Of a stretch of 64,000 nt of DNA, positions 16,739-25,224 are shown in pieces. The notes under the pieces were generated by a model. The model was not told the origin of the DNA. It did not search any database and saw nothing but the letters and a program-made list of their open reading frames with translations. Source of the DNA: JAPXRI01 sp033813635 (GTDB lineage Bacteria > Bacillota > Clostridia > Oscillospirales > QAMX01); contig JAPXRI010000002.1 of assembly GCA_033813635.1 (NCBI GenBank), positions 1-64,000 of the forward strand. Reading direction: 5' to 3'. How positions within the stretch are numbered: the stretch's first letter is position 1; each line of letters starts with the position of its first letter. A program made the translations under genes and the position numbers.

Positions 16739-18898
16739 TTGGATATAAAAGTGTCAAAATTGGTAATCGTCGAGTCGCCGTTCAAGATCAAAAGCATCGC
16801 GAAATATCTCGGCAAGGGCTACGAGGTGGTGGCCTCGGTCGGGCATCTGCGCGATCTGCCGAAATCCCGGCTCGGCGTCGACATTGAAAATAACTTCGAA
16901 CCCCATTACATCCCGATCAAGGGAAAGGAAAAGATCATCAAGGAGATAAAGGCTAAGGTCGCCAAGGCCTCCTCCGTCATCCTCGCCACCGACCCGGACC
17001 GCGAGGGAGAGGCGATCTCCTGGCATCTGGCGAACCTGCTTAACCTTGACCCGAACGAAAAAAACAGGGTCACCTTCAACGAGATCACCCAGAAGGCGGT
17101 AACCGCGGGCATCAACAACATGCGGGCCATCGACACCAACCTGGTGGACGCCTACCAGGCCCGCCGGGTGCTGGACAGGATTATGGGCTACCAGCTGAGC
17201 CCGCTGCTCTGGAAAAAGATTAAAAAGGGCCTCTCCGCCGGAAGGGTCCAGTCCGTGGTCACAAAGCTGGTGGTGGACCGGGAAAACGAGATCCGCTCGT
17301 TTAAGCCGGAGGAGTACTGGACAATAGACCTGGTTGTCGCGCCGGAGGCCGCTCCCGACAAGAGCTTTACGGCGAAATACTACGGGCCCGTCTCCGCCGG
17401 CAAAAAACAGCTGCCCAAAAACAAGGCCGAGGCCGACGAGGTGGTCTCCGCGGTGAAAAATGCGGCGCCGGTGCTCTCCTCGCTTAAGTTCAAGACCCGG
17501 ACGGTCAACCCGGCCCCGCCGTTTATAACCTCCACGCTCCAGCAGGAGGCCTCGAAGCGGCTGTCGTTCAGCTCGAAAAAGACGATGAAGCTCGCGCAGG
17601 ACCTCTACGAGGGCATGAACATCGCGGATCTGGGCGTCACCGGCCTGATAACCTACATGAGAACGGATTCGCTGCGCCTGTCCGACGACGTGGTGGCGGA
17701 GGCACGGGCCTACATCTCCGACAAATACGGGAAGGAATATGTCCCGGACGCGCCCAGGGTTTTCAAGACCAAAAACAGCGCCCAGGACGCCCACGAGGCT
17801 ATCCGCCCGTCCCATATAGATCTGCCGCCGGAGGCTGCCAAAGCCAGTCTGCCGCCCGACCACTACAAGCTCTACAAGCTGATCTGGGACCGCTTCACGG
17901 CCTGCCAGATGTCTGCGGCGGTGTACGACACCGTCTCGGCGGACATAACCTCCGCCGGGTACCTGTTCAAGGCTAATGGCAGGACGCTCAAATTCCCGGG
18001 CTTCACCGTTTTGTACGAGGAGCAGACCGACCCCAAGCCGGACTCCGAGGAGGAGACCGCGCTGCCGCCCCTCTCCGAAAACGAGCCGCTGCTGTATAAG
18101 TCCGTGGTCCCCGAGCAAAAGTTCACGCAGCCGCCCCCACGCTACACCGAGGCCACGCTGATCCGTGCGATGGAGGAAAAAAACATCGGGCGCCCGTCCA
18201 CCTACGCGCCGACGATCAGCACAATCCTCGAAAGGGAGTACGTGGAGCACGAGGGCAAGGCCCTCAAGCCGACTGCGCTGGGCGAGATCGTGACGGGCCT
18301 TATGGTGGATAAGTTCTCGGACTTCATCAACGTGGATTTCACGGCGGACATGGAGGTGCAGCTCGACAAGGTCGAGGAGGGCAACGAGAACTGGCGCGAC
18401 GTGATCTCCGGCTTCTACGGCGGTTTCTCCCGGGAGCTGAAAAAGGCGGAGGAGGAGCTGGCCGAGGTCAAGCTCAAGGTTCCGGACATCGTGACCGACG
18501 AGATCTGTCCCAACTGCGGCAGCAATCTGATCGTCAAGTCAGGCAGGTTCGGCAAGTTTCTCGCCTGCCCGAACTACCCGGAGTGCAAGTTCACAAAACC
18601 CCTTGCCAAGGTCACGCCCGGCATCTGCCCGAAATGCGGCGGAAAAGTAGTCGAGCTGAAGACCAAAAAGAACAAGAAGTACTTCGCCTGCGAAAACCGG
18701 AAAAACTGCGGCTTTATGACCTGGGACGTGCCGCTGGCCGAGCCCTGCCCGAAATGCGGAAGGCCGCTGTTCAGAAGGTACACAAAGGACGAAAAGAAGA
18801 TTTACTGCCCGTTCGAGGGCTGCGGCTACGAGCGCGAGTACAGGCCGAGAGGCCGGGCCGTGCAGACCGACGCCGGCGAGCCCGAGGACACGGAATAA
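16739..18898 (+). CDS. topA: DNA topoisomerase I (type IA)
   Basis: Relaxes negative supercoils. The Toprim domain opens with LVIVESPFKIKSIAKYLG and includes ATDPDREGEAISWHL; the catalytic Tyr lies in LITYMRTDSLRLSDD, and EKNIGRPSTYAPTI is the conserved helix. Three C-terminal zinc ribbons follow (CPNCGSN, CPKCGGK, CPKCGRP each with later Cys pairs). A start is not certain: TTG at 16739 lies 3 nt after GAGAGG, while GTG at 16751 gives a 15-nt spacing. Length 719 (or 715) is normal. Confidence 0.96.
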   Translation: MDIKVSKLVIVESPFKIKSIAKYLGKGYEVVASVGHLRDLPKSRLGVDIENNFEPHYIPIKGKEKIIKEIKAKVAKASSVILATDPDREGEAISWHLANLLNLDPNEKNRVTFNEITQKAVTAGINNMRAIDTNLVDAYQARRVLDRIMGYQLSPLLWKKIKKGLSAGRVQSVVTKLVVDRENEIRSFKPEEYWTIDLVVAPEAAPDKSFTAKYYGPVSAGKKQLPKNKAEADEVVSAVKNAAPVLSSLKFKTRTVNPAPPFITSTLQQEASKRLSFSSKKTMKLAQDLYEGMNIADLGVTGLITYMRTDSLRLSDDVVAEARAYISDKYGKEYVPDAPRVFKTKNSAQDAHEAIRPSHIDLPPEAAKASLPPDHYKLYKLIWDRFTACQMSAAVYDTVSADITSAGYLFKANGRTLKFPGFTVLYEEQTDPKPDSEEETALPPLSENEPLLYKSVVPEQKFTQPPPRYTEATLIRAMEEKNIGRPSTYAPTISTILEREYVEHEGKALKPTALGEIVTGLMVDKFSDFINVDFTADMEVQLDKVEEGNENWRDVISGFYGGFSRELKKAEEELAEVKLKVPDIVTDEICPNCGSNLIVKSGRFGKFLACPNYPECKFTKPLAKVTPGICPKCGGKVVELKTKKNKKYFACENRKNCGFMTWDVPLAEPCPKCGRPLFRRYTKDEKKIYCPFEGCGYEREYRPRGRAVQTDAGEPEDTE

Positions 18899-18923
18899 AA
18901 TTAAAAAAAGAAAAGACAACAAA

Positions 18924-20240
18924 ATGGAAAGCATAACCGTTATAGGCGCAGGACTTGCGGGCTGCGAAGCCGCTCTCCAGTGCTCGTCACGGGGGATTCC
19001 CGTGAGGCTCATCGAGATGAAACCTCTGTCCCGCACGCCGGCGCACAAATACGACGGGTACGCCGAACTCGTCTGCTCAAATTCGCTGAAAAGCGACTCG
19101 CTGACAAACGCCGCCGGACTGCTGAAGCGGGAAATGGCGCTTATGGGCAGCGTCGTCGTCGAGGCGGCCTACGCCTGCCGCGTAGCCGCGGGGGGAGCGC
19201 TGGCCGTGGACAGGGAGGCGTTTTCCGACTATATCACCGCGAAGATCAAATCTGATCCCCTTATCACGCTCATAACCGGGCGCGCAGACGAGATACCCGC
19301 GGAGGGCAGAGTCATCGTCGCCACCGGACCGCTGACCGACGGAGCCTTTGCCGAGAGTGTCCGGGCGTTTTTCGGCGGCGACTATCTGAGCTTTTACGAC
19401 GCCTCCGCGCCGCTGGTGGATTTCGATTCAATCGACATGGAGCGGGCGTTTTTCGCCTCCCGCTACGGCAAGGGGGACGCCGACTATATAAACTGCCCGA
19501 TGGACGAGGGCGAGTACAAGCGCTTCGTCGCTGAGCTCCGCTCCGCCGAGGAGGCCGAGGTCCGCGGCTTTGAGGACAGCCGCGTCTTTGAGGGCTGCAT
19601 CCCCGTGGAGGTGCTGGCGCGCCGGGGCGAGGATACGCTCCGGTTCGGGCCGCTCAAGCCGATAGGCCTCAAGGATCCCCGCACCGGCAAGATGCCCTAC
19701 GCGGCCGTCCAGCTCCGGCGGGACAACTCCGCCGGAAACGTCTACAACATGGTGGGCTTCCAGACCCATTTGAAGTTCCCCGAGCAGAAGCGCGTATTCA
19801 GCATGATCCCCGGCCTTGAAAACGCGGAGTTTCTTCGCTTCGGCGTGATGCACAGGAATTCGTACATCGACTCGCCCAAGCTGCTGGACCGCTTTTACCG
19901 GGCCAGACGGGACCCGAGGGTCTCCTTCGCCGGACAGTTCACCGGAGTCGAGGGCTATGTGGAGTCCGCGGTCTCCGGCCTCTACGCCGGCGCCGCGGCG
20001 GCCTACGAGCTTTTAAACGGCGAGCTCCCTCCCCCGCTGCCGGCGTCCACGGCTACCGGCGCCCTCGCGGCGTACATCAGTTCCTGTGCAGAGGAAGACT
20101 TTCAGCCGATGAACATCAACTACGGGATTATCGACTCCTCCGGCATCCGCGCCAGGCGAAAGGCCGACAGGAAGACGGAGGTGTCCGAGAGGGCGCTGCG
20201 CATCGTCAGGGAGAGCGTTTTCGCCCGGGGCGCGCTATAA
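18924..20240 (+). CDS. trmFO: Methylenetetrahydrofolate-tRNA-(uracil-5-)-methyltransferase TrmFO
   Basis: Forms m5U54 in the tRNA T-loop using methylene-THF and FAD. The FAD-binding motif VIGAGLAGCEAALQ opens the protein, followed by ELVCSNSLKSDSL and later HLKFPEQKRVFSMIPGLENA and GQFTGVEGYVESAVSGLYAG, all typical. Length 438 is normal. It follows topA at the usual Firmicutes position; a promoter for plsX starts just after its stop. Confidence 0.95.
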   Translation: MESITVIGAGLAGCEAALQCSSRGIPVRLIEMKPLSRTPAHKYDGYAELVCSNSLKSDSLTNAAGLLKREMALMGSVVVEAAYACRVAAGGALAVDREAFSDYITAKIKSDPLITLITGRADEIPAEGRVIVATGPLTDGAFAESVRAFFGGDYLSFYDASAPLVDFDSIDMERAFFASRYGKGDADYINCPMDEGEYKRFVAELRSAEEAEVRGFEDSRVFEGCIPVEVLARRGEDTLRFGPLKPIGLKDPRTGKMPYAAVQLRRDNSAGNVYNMVGFQTHLKFPEQKRVFSMIPGLENAEFLRFGVMHRNSYIDSPKLLDRFYRARRDPRVSFAGQFTGVEGYVESAVSGLYAGAAAAYELLNGELPPPLPASTATGALAAYISSCAEEDFQPMNINYGIIDSSGIRARRKADRKTEVSERALRIVRESVFARGAL

Positions 20241-20260
20241 AGCCAGAGGAAAAATAATAC

Positions 20261-20288
20261 TTTATATTTCCAAAAAACAGTGTATAAT
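20261..20288 (+). promoter_or_regulatory. Promoter for plsX
   Basis: TTTATA at 20261-20266 (4 of 6) and perfect TATAAT at 20283-20288, 16-bp spacer, lie between trmFO and plsX. I do not see a FapR-type operator. Confidence 0.6.
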
Positions 20289-20336
20289 ATTGCCAGAGCC
20301 AAGTATATTTACAACGGAGAAAAGGAAGTCCTGTTT

Positions 20337-21347
20337 ATGAGAATCATCGTCGATACGATGGGGAGCGACAACGGCTGCGCGGAGCTCACAAAGGGCGCCT
20401 GTGAGGCTGTATCCGCCTTTGACGTGGATATCACCCTCGTCGGCGATAAAAAGCTTATGGACCCGGTCGTTGCCGCCTCCGGCGTATCCGACCGGATAAC
20501 GATTGTCGACGCCCCCGTATTCGTCACAATGGAGGACGACCATTTCGCCGTCAAAAACGAAAAGGCCAACGCCTCGATGGTGGTGGCGATGAAGCTTCTC
20601 GCCGAGGGCGGGGGTGACGCAGTGGTGACGGCGGGCAGCACCGGCGCGGCAATCACGGCGGCGACGCTCTACATCAAGCGCATACGCGGGATCAGACGGG
20701 CCGCTCTGGCGCCGATTCTCCCGCTGGGGAAAAACGGCGTGGTGCTTATCGACTGCGGTGCGAACGCGGAGTGCACCTCGGAATACCTGGTGCAGTTTGC
20801 ATACATGGGCTCAATATACGCCAGCGGAGCGCTGGGGATAAAGGAGCCAGCGGTGGGGCTTTTGAACATAGGCGCCGAGCACACGAAGGGCGACCCGCTG
20901 CGCCGGGAGACCTACGCCCTTCTGACAGAGGCCAAGAAGGCGGGCCGGCTTAACTTCATCGGCAACATCGAGGGGCGGGACGTCCCCTTCGGCAGCGCGG
21001 ACGTGGTCGTGGCGGACGGGTTCTCCGGCAACGTGCTGCTGAAATCGATGGAGGGCATCGGGCTCTACTTCGCCCGGGAGCTTAAGAAAGCGCTGTCGGC
21101 AAATCTTAAAGGCAAAATAGGCGGCCTGCTGGCCAGGGGAAACCTCACCGAGATCAAAAAGAAGATGAACTACAGGGAAATCGGCGGCTCGCCGCTGGTG
21201 GGAATCGCCGCCCCGGTGATCAAGGCCCACGGCTCCGCGGACTCGTTCACGCTGAAAAACGCGGTCCTTCAGGCAAAAAAATACGCGGAGGGTCGGATAA
21301 CCGACACCGTTTCCGCAAACATTGAGCACATGAAAACCTCTTCTTAA
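20337..21347 (+). CDS. plsX: Phosphate acyltransferase PlsX
   Basis: Makes acyl-phosphate from acyl-ACP for the first step of phospholipid synthesis. Family marks are RIIVDTMGSDNG at the start, VVTAGSTGAAITAATL, and NIGAEHTKGDPLRRETYALL with GNIEGRDVPFG. The ATG at 20337 follows AAAGGAAG; the frame extends upstream to 20280 across the promoter, which rules out that start. Length 336 is normal. In most Firmicutes fabD and fabG lie between plsX and acpP; here acpP follows directly. Confidence 0.95.
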   Translation: MRIIVDTMGSDNGCAELTKGACEAVSAFDVDITLVGDKKLMDPVVAASGVSDRITIVDAPVFVTMEDDHFAVKNEKANASMVVAMKLLAEGGGDAVVTAGSTGAAITAATLYIKRIRGIRRAALAPILPLGKNGVVLIDCGANAECTSEYLVQFAYMGSIYASGALGIKEPAVGLLNIGAEHTKGDPLRRETYALLTEAKKAGRLNFIGNIEGRDVPFGSADVVVADGFSGNVLLKSMEGIGLYFARELKKALSANLKGKIGGLLARGNLTEIKKKMNYREIGGSPLVGIAAPVIKAHGSADSFTLKNAVLQAKKYAEGRITDTVSANIEHMKTSS

Positions 21348-21373
21348 GCGTTATAGAATGCGTAAAACCATTC

Positions 21374-21401
21374 TTGACAAATATATTTCATGCCATATTG
21401 C
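21374..21401 (+). promoter_or_regulatory. Possible promoter for acpP
   Basis: A perfect TTGACA at 21374-21379 is followed 16 bp later by a weak -10 (TATTGC, 3 of 6). It lies in the gap between plsX and acpP. Confidence 0.45.
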
Positions 21402-21431
21402 AAAAAAATGAAATCAAGGAGTGTACAATTT

Positions 21432-21662
21432 ATGGTATTTGAAAAGGTAAGGTCAATTGTCTGCGAAAAGTTCGGCGTAGAGGAAGATCAGGTAACGATG
21501 GACACCTCGTATAAAGAGGATTTGAACGCCGACTCGCTCGATATGGTCGAAATCATCATGGCCCTCGAGGAGGAGTTCGATATCGGCGAAATCGGCGAGG
21601 ACGCAGTGGCCAACATCGAGACCGTCGGAGACACGGTGAATTTCATCCAGAATCTGATGTAG
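21432..21662 (+). CDS. acpP: Acyl carrier protein
   Basis: A 76-residue ACP. The phosphopantetheine attachment serine is in LNADSLDMVEIIMALEEEF, preceded by VEEDQVTMDTSYKED. It carries growing acyl chains in fatty acid synthesis and hands them to PlsX. The ATG at 21432 follows CAAGGAG; the frame extends upstream to 21390 without similarity. It lies 4 bp ahead of rnc. Confidence 0.96.
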   Translation: MVFEKVRSIVCEKFGVEEDQVTMDTSYKEDLNADSLDMVEIIMALEEEFDIGEIGEDAVANIETVGDTVNFIQNLM

Positions 21663-21666
21663 CCCT

Positions 21667-22356
21667 ATGGAAACGGAGCTATCCTCAAAAATAGGTTACA
21701 GTTTTAAAAATCAGTCCCTGCTTATCACGGCCCTGACGCACAGCTCGTACGCAAACGAGGCCAAAAACAAGACTGTGCAGTACAATGAGAGGCTGGAGTT
21801 TCTGGGCGATTCCGTTTTGAACATGCTGGCGGCCGAGTACCTTTACTCCCGTTTCGACAAGCTGCCCGAGGGCGACCTGACAAAGGTGCGCGCCTCGGTG
21901 GTATGCGAGAATTCCCTCTACGAAATCGCCAAGAAAATCGAGCTCGGCTCATATCTGTTCCTCGGCAAAGGAGAAGAGCAGACGGGCGGCAGGCAGCGTA
22001 TGTCGATTCTTGCCGACGCCACCGAGGCGCTGATCGCCGCGCTCTACCTTGACGGCGGCATCGATGCCGCCCGCTCGTTTGTTATGCCCTTTATCGAGGA
22101 AAGAGCGGCGGAAGCTTTAAAACAGCACTATTTAAGGGATTACAAGACCGCTCTGCAGGAGATCGTTCAGAAAAACAAGCAGGAAACCATCAGATATGAA
22201 TTGACCGGCGAATCCGGCCCGGACCATGACAAAACCTTCAGCGCGGCCGTTTACCTAAATTCAAACGCCGTGGCTTTCGGTTCCGGGAAGACAAAAAAGG
22301 AAGCCGAACAGTCCGCCGCCAAAGCGGCGCTCGAGCTGATGGGCGAGAAGCTCTGA
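21667..22356 (+). CDS. rnc: Ribonuclease III
   Basis: Cleaves double-stranded RNA, including rRNA precursors. The nuclease signature NERLEFLGDSVLNML and the second acidic pair in LADATEALIAALYLDGG are intact, and the C-terminal dsRBD runs from DYKTALQEIVQ to EQSAAKAALELMGEKL. Length 229 is normal. It follows acpP as in most Firmicutes; the smc and ftsY genes that commonly follow are absent, replaced by a terminator and a radical SAM gene. Confidence 0.96.
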   Translation: METELSSKIGYSFKNQSLLITALTHSSYANEAKNKTVQYNERLEFLGDSVLNMLAAEYLYSRFDKLPEGDLTKVRASVVCENSLYEIAKKIELGSYLFLGKGEEQTGGRQRMSILADATEALIAALYLDGGIDAARSFVMPFIEERAAEALKQHYLRDYKTALQEIVQKNKQETIRYELTGESGPDHDKTFSAAVYLNSNAVAFGSGKTKKEAEQSAAKAALELMGEKL

Positions 22357-22371
22357 ATTTAATATTTCTTG

Positions 22372-22407
22372 CGGGCGGGATTTAAACTCCCGCCCGAGCG
22401 TATTTTT
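22372..22407 (+). terminator. Terminator of the plsX-acpP-rnc transcript
   Basis: A perfect 9-bp GC stem (22372-22380 with 22388-22396), a 7-nt loop and a T6 run at 22402-22407 form a strong rho-independent terminator. Confidence 0.8.
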
Positions 22408-22436
22408 TACGCCGGATAAATAAAGAGGTCTTTCCT

Positions 22437-23447
22437 ATGGCGAAAAAAGCGATTATACCGGTATTCATCCCCCACGCCGGCTGCCCCCACGATTGCGTTT
22501 TCTGCAACCAGCGCAGCATTTCCGGACACGCCGCTCCGCCGGACCCGGAGGAAGTGGTCAGGACCGTGGAGACGGCGCTTTTAAAGACCGGCCCGGGGGC
22601 GGAGCTGGCGTTTTACGGCGGGAGCTTTACGGCGATTCCGGCAACTGACCAGGAGCGCTATCTGCTATCGGCGCGTCCGTTCATTCTGGACGGGCGCCTT
22701 GGCGGCATAAGGGTTTCCACCCGCCCGGACGCAATCGACGAAGAAACGCTCGACCGCTTAGAAAAATACGGCGTAGGGACCGTCGAGCTTGGCGCGCAGT
22801 CGATGGACGATTTCGTTCTTTTAAAATCCGCCCGCGGGCACACGTCCGCCGACACGGCAAAGGCCTCCCGGCTGATTAAGGCGCGGGGCTTTGCCCTTGT
22901 TTTGCAGATGATGGTGGGCCTGCCCTGCGACAGCCCGGAAAAGGACATGGAGACCTGCGAAAAGCTCTGCGCGCTCTCGCCGGACGCGGTGCGGATCTAC
23001 CCCGTGGTGGTGCTGAAGGGCACCGGCCTCTACGACCTGTGGATGCGCGGCGAGTACGAGGCGCTCTCCGTCGAAAAGGCGGTGGACATCTGCGCAAAGC
23101 TGCTGCCCGTTTTTGAGAGCGCCGGAATCAGGGTCATCCGGCTCGGGCTCAACCCGTCGGACGATCTCTCCGGCGGCGAGGCCGTCGCCGGGGCGTACCA
23201 CCCGGCGTTCGGGGAGCTGGTGCGCTCGGCAGTCTATCTCGCAAGGGCCTCGAAGCTTCTGGAAAGCGCGGACGCCCGGGGCAAAACAGCGGTGTTTTCG
23301 GTCCCGGCAAAGAGACTTAGCGCGTTTATCGGCCGCGGAAGATCGAACCTCGCCGCGTTAAAAGAAAAGTTCGGTCTTGCCGGCGTCAGGGCCGTCCCGG
23401 ACGAAGCTTTTAGCGGTGACGGGATCGGGCTTAAATTTATCCGCTGA
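22437..23447 (+). CDS. Radical SAM protein, Elp3-like
   Basis: A 336-residue radical SAM enzyme. The cluster motif CPHDCVFC (CxxxCxxC) lies near residue 18, with YGGSFTAIP as the GGE-like strand and GAQSMDD and QMMVGLPCDS as later core motifs. The C-terminal region (GRGRSNLAALKEKFG) fits the group of small Elp3-type radical SAM proteins that in Clostridia sit next to rnc. Those proteins lack the acetyltransferase domain of Elp3 and have no confirmed substrate. AAAGAGGTC precedes the ATG. Confidence 0.85.
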   Translation: MAKKAIIPVFIPHAGCPHDCVFCNQRSISGHAAPPDPEEVVRTVETALLKTGPGAELAFYGGSFTAIPATDQERYLLSARPFILDGRLGGIRVSTRPDAIDEETLDRLEKYGVGTVELGAQSMDDFVLLKSARGHTSADTAKASRLIKARGFALVLQMMVGLPCDSPEKDMETCEKLCALSPDAVRIYPVVVLKGTGLYDLWMRGEYEALSVEKAVDICAKLLPVFESAGIRVIRLGLNPSDDLSGGEAVAGAYHPAFGELVRSAVYLARASKLLESADARGKTAVFSVPAKRLSAFIGRGRSNLAALKEKFGLAGVRAVPDEAFSGDGIGLKFIR

Positions 23448-23583
23448 CCCCGTAAACAATCACACGGGTTGCCTCCCTGCATACTATGTACTGAAAGCCA
23501 TGAAATTTGCCTGAAATCGGGCTTTAATCCGTCCGCGGCATTTCGGGGCGGATGTTTCAAGGATAAGGCAAGGAGGTATTAAT

Positions 23584-24402
23584 TTGCCGGACAACAGAGT
23601 TTCAAGCGGCAGTTGCGGGAACGGCAAGGAAGCGGTTTGCATCCATACCAAAAAGGTATTTGACGCGTGCCGGAGTCAGGATTGCCTGGAGGATCTCCGC
23701 GTTTATCTGACATGCGAAAGCCAGGCCGTCGTTGACCGTGCGCTTAATATTAAGCCTAAGTCAGCTACCATACTTTGGACATATGTCGACGTCGAACCCG
23801 TGCCCTTCAACAGTGGTTTCTATTCGGTTGACCTGAAGTTTTTCTACAAGATCACTGCGGACGCGTTCTGCGGCATCGCGAGGCCGGTGGAAATCGAAGG
23901 GCTTGCGACCTACGACAAACGCGTAATCCTCTTCGGAAGCGAGGGCAAGTCAAAGACCTTCTCGTCCCAGATGGTCAACCTGTCTGGCGACGACAAGCAG
24001 CTGCTTCCGATGACTAACCTGCCGATCGGCACCGTCGAAGTCGTCGACCCGATCGTTTTGTCGGCCAAGGTTGTGGAGCCCCACGACCATTTCTGCGGCT
24101 GCGAAGACCACTCCGCTTTCAGCGGCGAGGTCCCCGATCCGATCTGCGGCTGCTTCAGATCCCAGATCACGCCGGGCGACGATTCGCGCAGGCTGTATGT
24201 GACGCTGGGCCAGTTCTCGATTATCCGTCTTGAGCGGGATACGCAGCTCCTGATTCCGAGCTACGACTACTGCATCCCCGAGAAGGAGTGCCCGAGCGAC
24301 GACAAGGACCCCTGCGACGTGTTCTCGCATTTCAGATTCCCGACCAACGAGTTTTTCCCACCCGACGATAAGCACGACGAAAGCTGCGGCTGCAGGAAAT
24401 AG
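23584..24402 (+). CDS. Cysteine-rich protein of unknown function
   Basis: A 272-residue, Cys-rich, acidic protein beginning at a TTG placed after AAGGAGGT. Cysteines cluster in an N-terminal part (VCIHTKKVFDACRSQDCLED), a middle part (HFCGCEDHS and ICGCFRS) and a C-terminal tail (SCGCRK), the CGC pairs being repeated three times. The centre (about residues 60-150) alternates hydrophobic and polar residues like a beta-sandwich. It has no signal peptide. Related proteins occur in Clostridia and I cannot name them; a spore-coat or metal-binding role is only a guess from the CGC repeats. It has its own terminator. Confidence 0.7.
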   Translation: MPDNRVSSGSCGNGKEAVCIHTKKVFDACRSQDCLEDLRVYLTCESQAVVDRALNIKPKSATILWTYVDVEPVPFNSGFYSVDLKFFYKITADAFCGIARPVEIEGLATYDKRVILFGSEGKSKTFSSQMVNLSGDDKQLLPMTNLPIGTVEVVDPIVLSAKVVEPHDHFCGCEDHSAFSGEVPDPICGCFRSQITPGDDSRRLYVTLGQFSIIRLERDTQLLIPSYDYCIPEKECPSDDKDPCDVFSHFRFPTNEFFPPDDKHDESCGCRK

Positions 24403-24419
24403 AATCGAAAATCGCCCGC

Positions 24420-24455
24420 GGAGCCGTTCCAACCGGGACGGCTCCGTCGGTTTTT
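24420..24455 (+). terminator. Terminator after the Cys-rich gene
   Basis: An 11-bp stem with one G-U pair (24420-24430 with 24435-24445) and an AACC loop is followed by GTCGG and a T5 run. Confidence 0.75.
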
Positions 24456-24463
24456 AATTAAGC

Positions 24464-24492
24464 TTGACTAAAGCCCCTTGAATTGGTAAAAT
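24464..24492 (+). promoter_or_regulatory. Promoter for the tmk-like operon
   Basis: TTGACT (24464-24469, 5 of 6) and TAAAAT (24487-24492, 5 of 6) are 17 bp apart. The predicted start near 24499 supports a translation start at TTG 24520 rather than GTG 24505. Confidence 0.7.
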
Positions 24493-24519
24493 AAAAGAGT
24501 ATAAGTGGGGGCTTTTAAA

Positions 24520-25224
24520 TTGGATAAAAACGATAATAAAAAAGGCCGGCTGGTCGTCATCGAGGGCATCGACGGCTCCGGGAAAACGACGCAGTACGAG
24601 CTGCTGAAGAAACGCCTCGACTCCGAGGGCTTGCCCTATATGGGCACCACCTTTCCCAACTACGAAAGTCCCTCCGGCAGGCTTGTCAAGTCCTACCTTG
24701 ACGGCGCTTTCGGCGCGAACCCAGGAGACATAAACCCTTACGCCGCCTCTTCCTTCTACGCGGTGGACAGATTCGCCTCGTTCAAAACCGACCCCTGGGG
24801 CAAGTTCTACCGCTCCGGCGGGCTGGTGGTCTCCGCGCGCTACACCACCTCAAACGCGATTCACCAGGCCGCGAAGCTGCCCCGGGACCGGCGGGAGAGC
24901 TTTTTTAAATGGCTCTCCGAATACGAATACGGCCTTCTCGGTCTGCCGGAGCCCGACGCGGTCTTCTACCTCGACATACCGCCCGAAGCGGCGGCGGAGC
25001 GGATCGCCCGGCGGGAGGAGCAGGGCGGAGCGCACCGCGACATCCACGAAAAGTACTCGGATTACCTTTCCGGCTGCGTCGACGCGGGCCGCCAGGCGGC
25101 GGCGTATTTCGGATGGACCGTCGTCCCCGTAACGCGCGGAGATCAAATGGTCTGCCGCGAAGAGATAGGCGAATATCTTTACGGTAAAATAATAAACTAT
25201 ATCCGGGACGGTTTTACTTCGTGA
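24520..25224 (+). CDS. tmk: Thymidylate kinase-like protein
   Basis: A 234-residue P-loop kinase. The Walker A loop is VIEGIDGSGKTTQYELL, as in dTMP kinase. The usual DRY..SxxAYQ motif reads SARYTTSNAIHQAAKL, so the Asp of DR is replaced by Ala while Arg is kept, and the LID region is RREEQGG. This divergent form occurs in Clostridia and is annotated as dTMP kinase; whether it makes dTDP or phosphorylates another nucleotide is not settled by sequence. The TTG at 24520 is placed by a GTGGGGG site and by the promoter position. Its stop overlaps the next start by 4 bp. Confidence 0.75.
   Translation: MDKNDNKKGRLVVIEGIDGSGKTTQYELLKKRLDSEGLPYMGTTFPNYESPSGRLVKSYLDGAFGANPGDINPYAASSFYAVDRFASFKTDPWGKFYRSGGLVVSARYTTSNAIHQAAKLPRDRRESFFKWLSEYEYGLLGLPEPDAVFYLDIPPEAAAERIARREEQGGAHRDIHEKYSDYLSGCVDAGRQAAAYFGWTVVPVTRGDQMVCREEIGEYLYGKIINYIRDGFTS

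Noticed and set aside
22437..23447. Full Elp3 or HemN assignment for the radical SAM gene
   Set aside because: The acetyltransferase domain of Elp3 and the HemN motifs are absent; only the general radical SAM call is safe.
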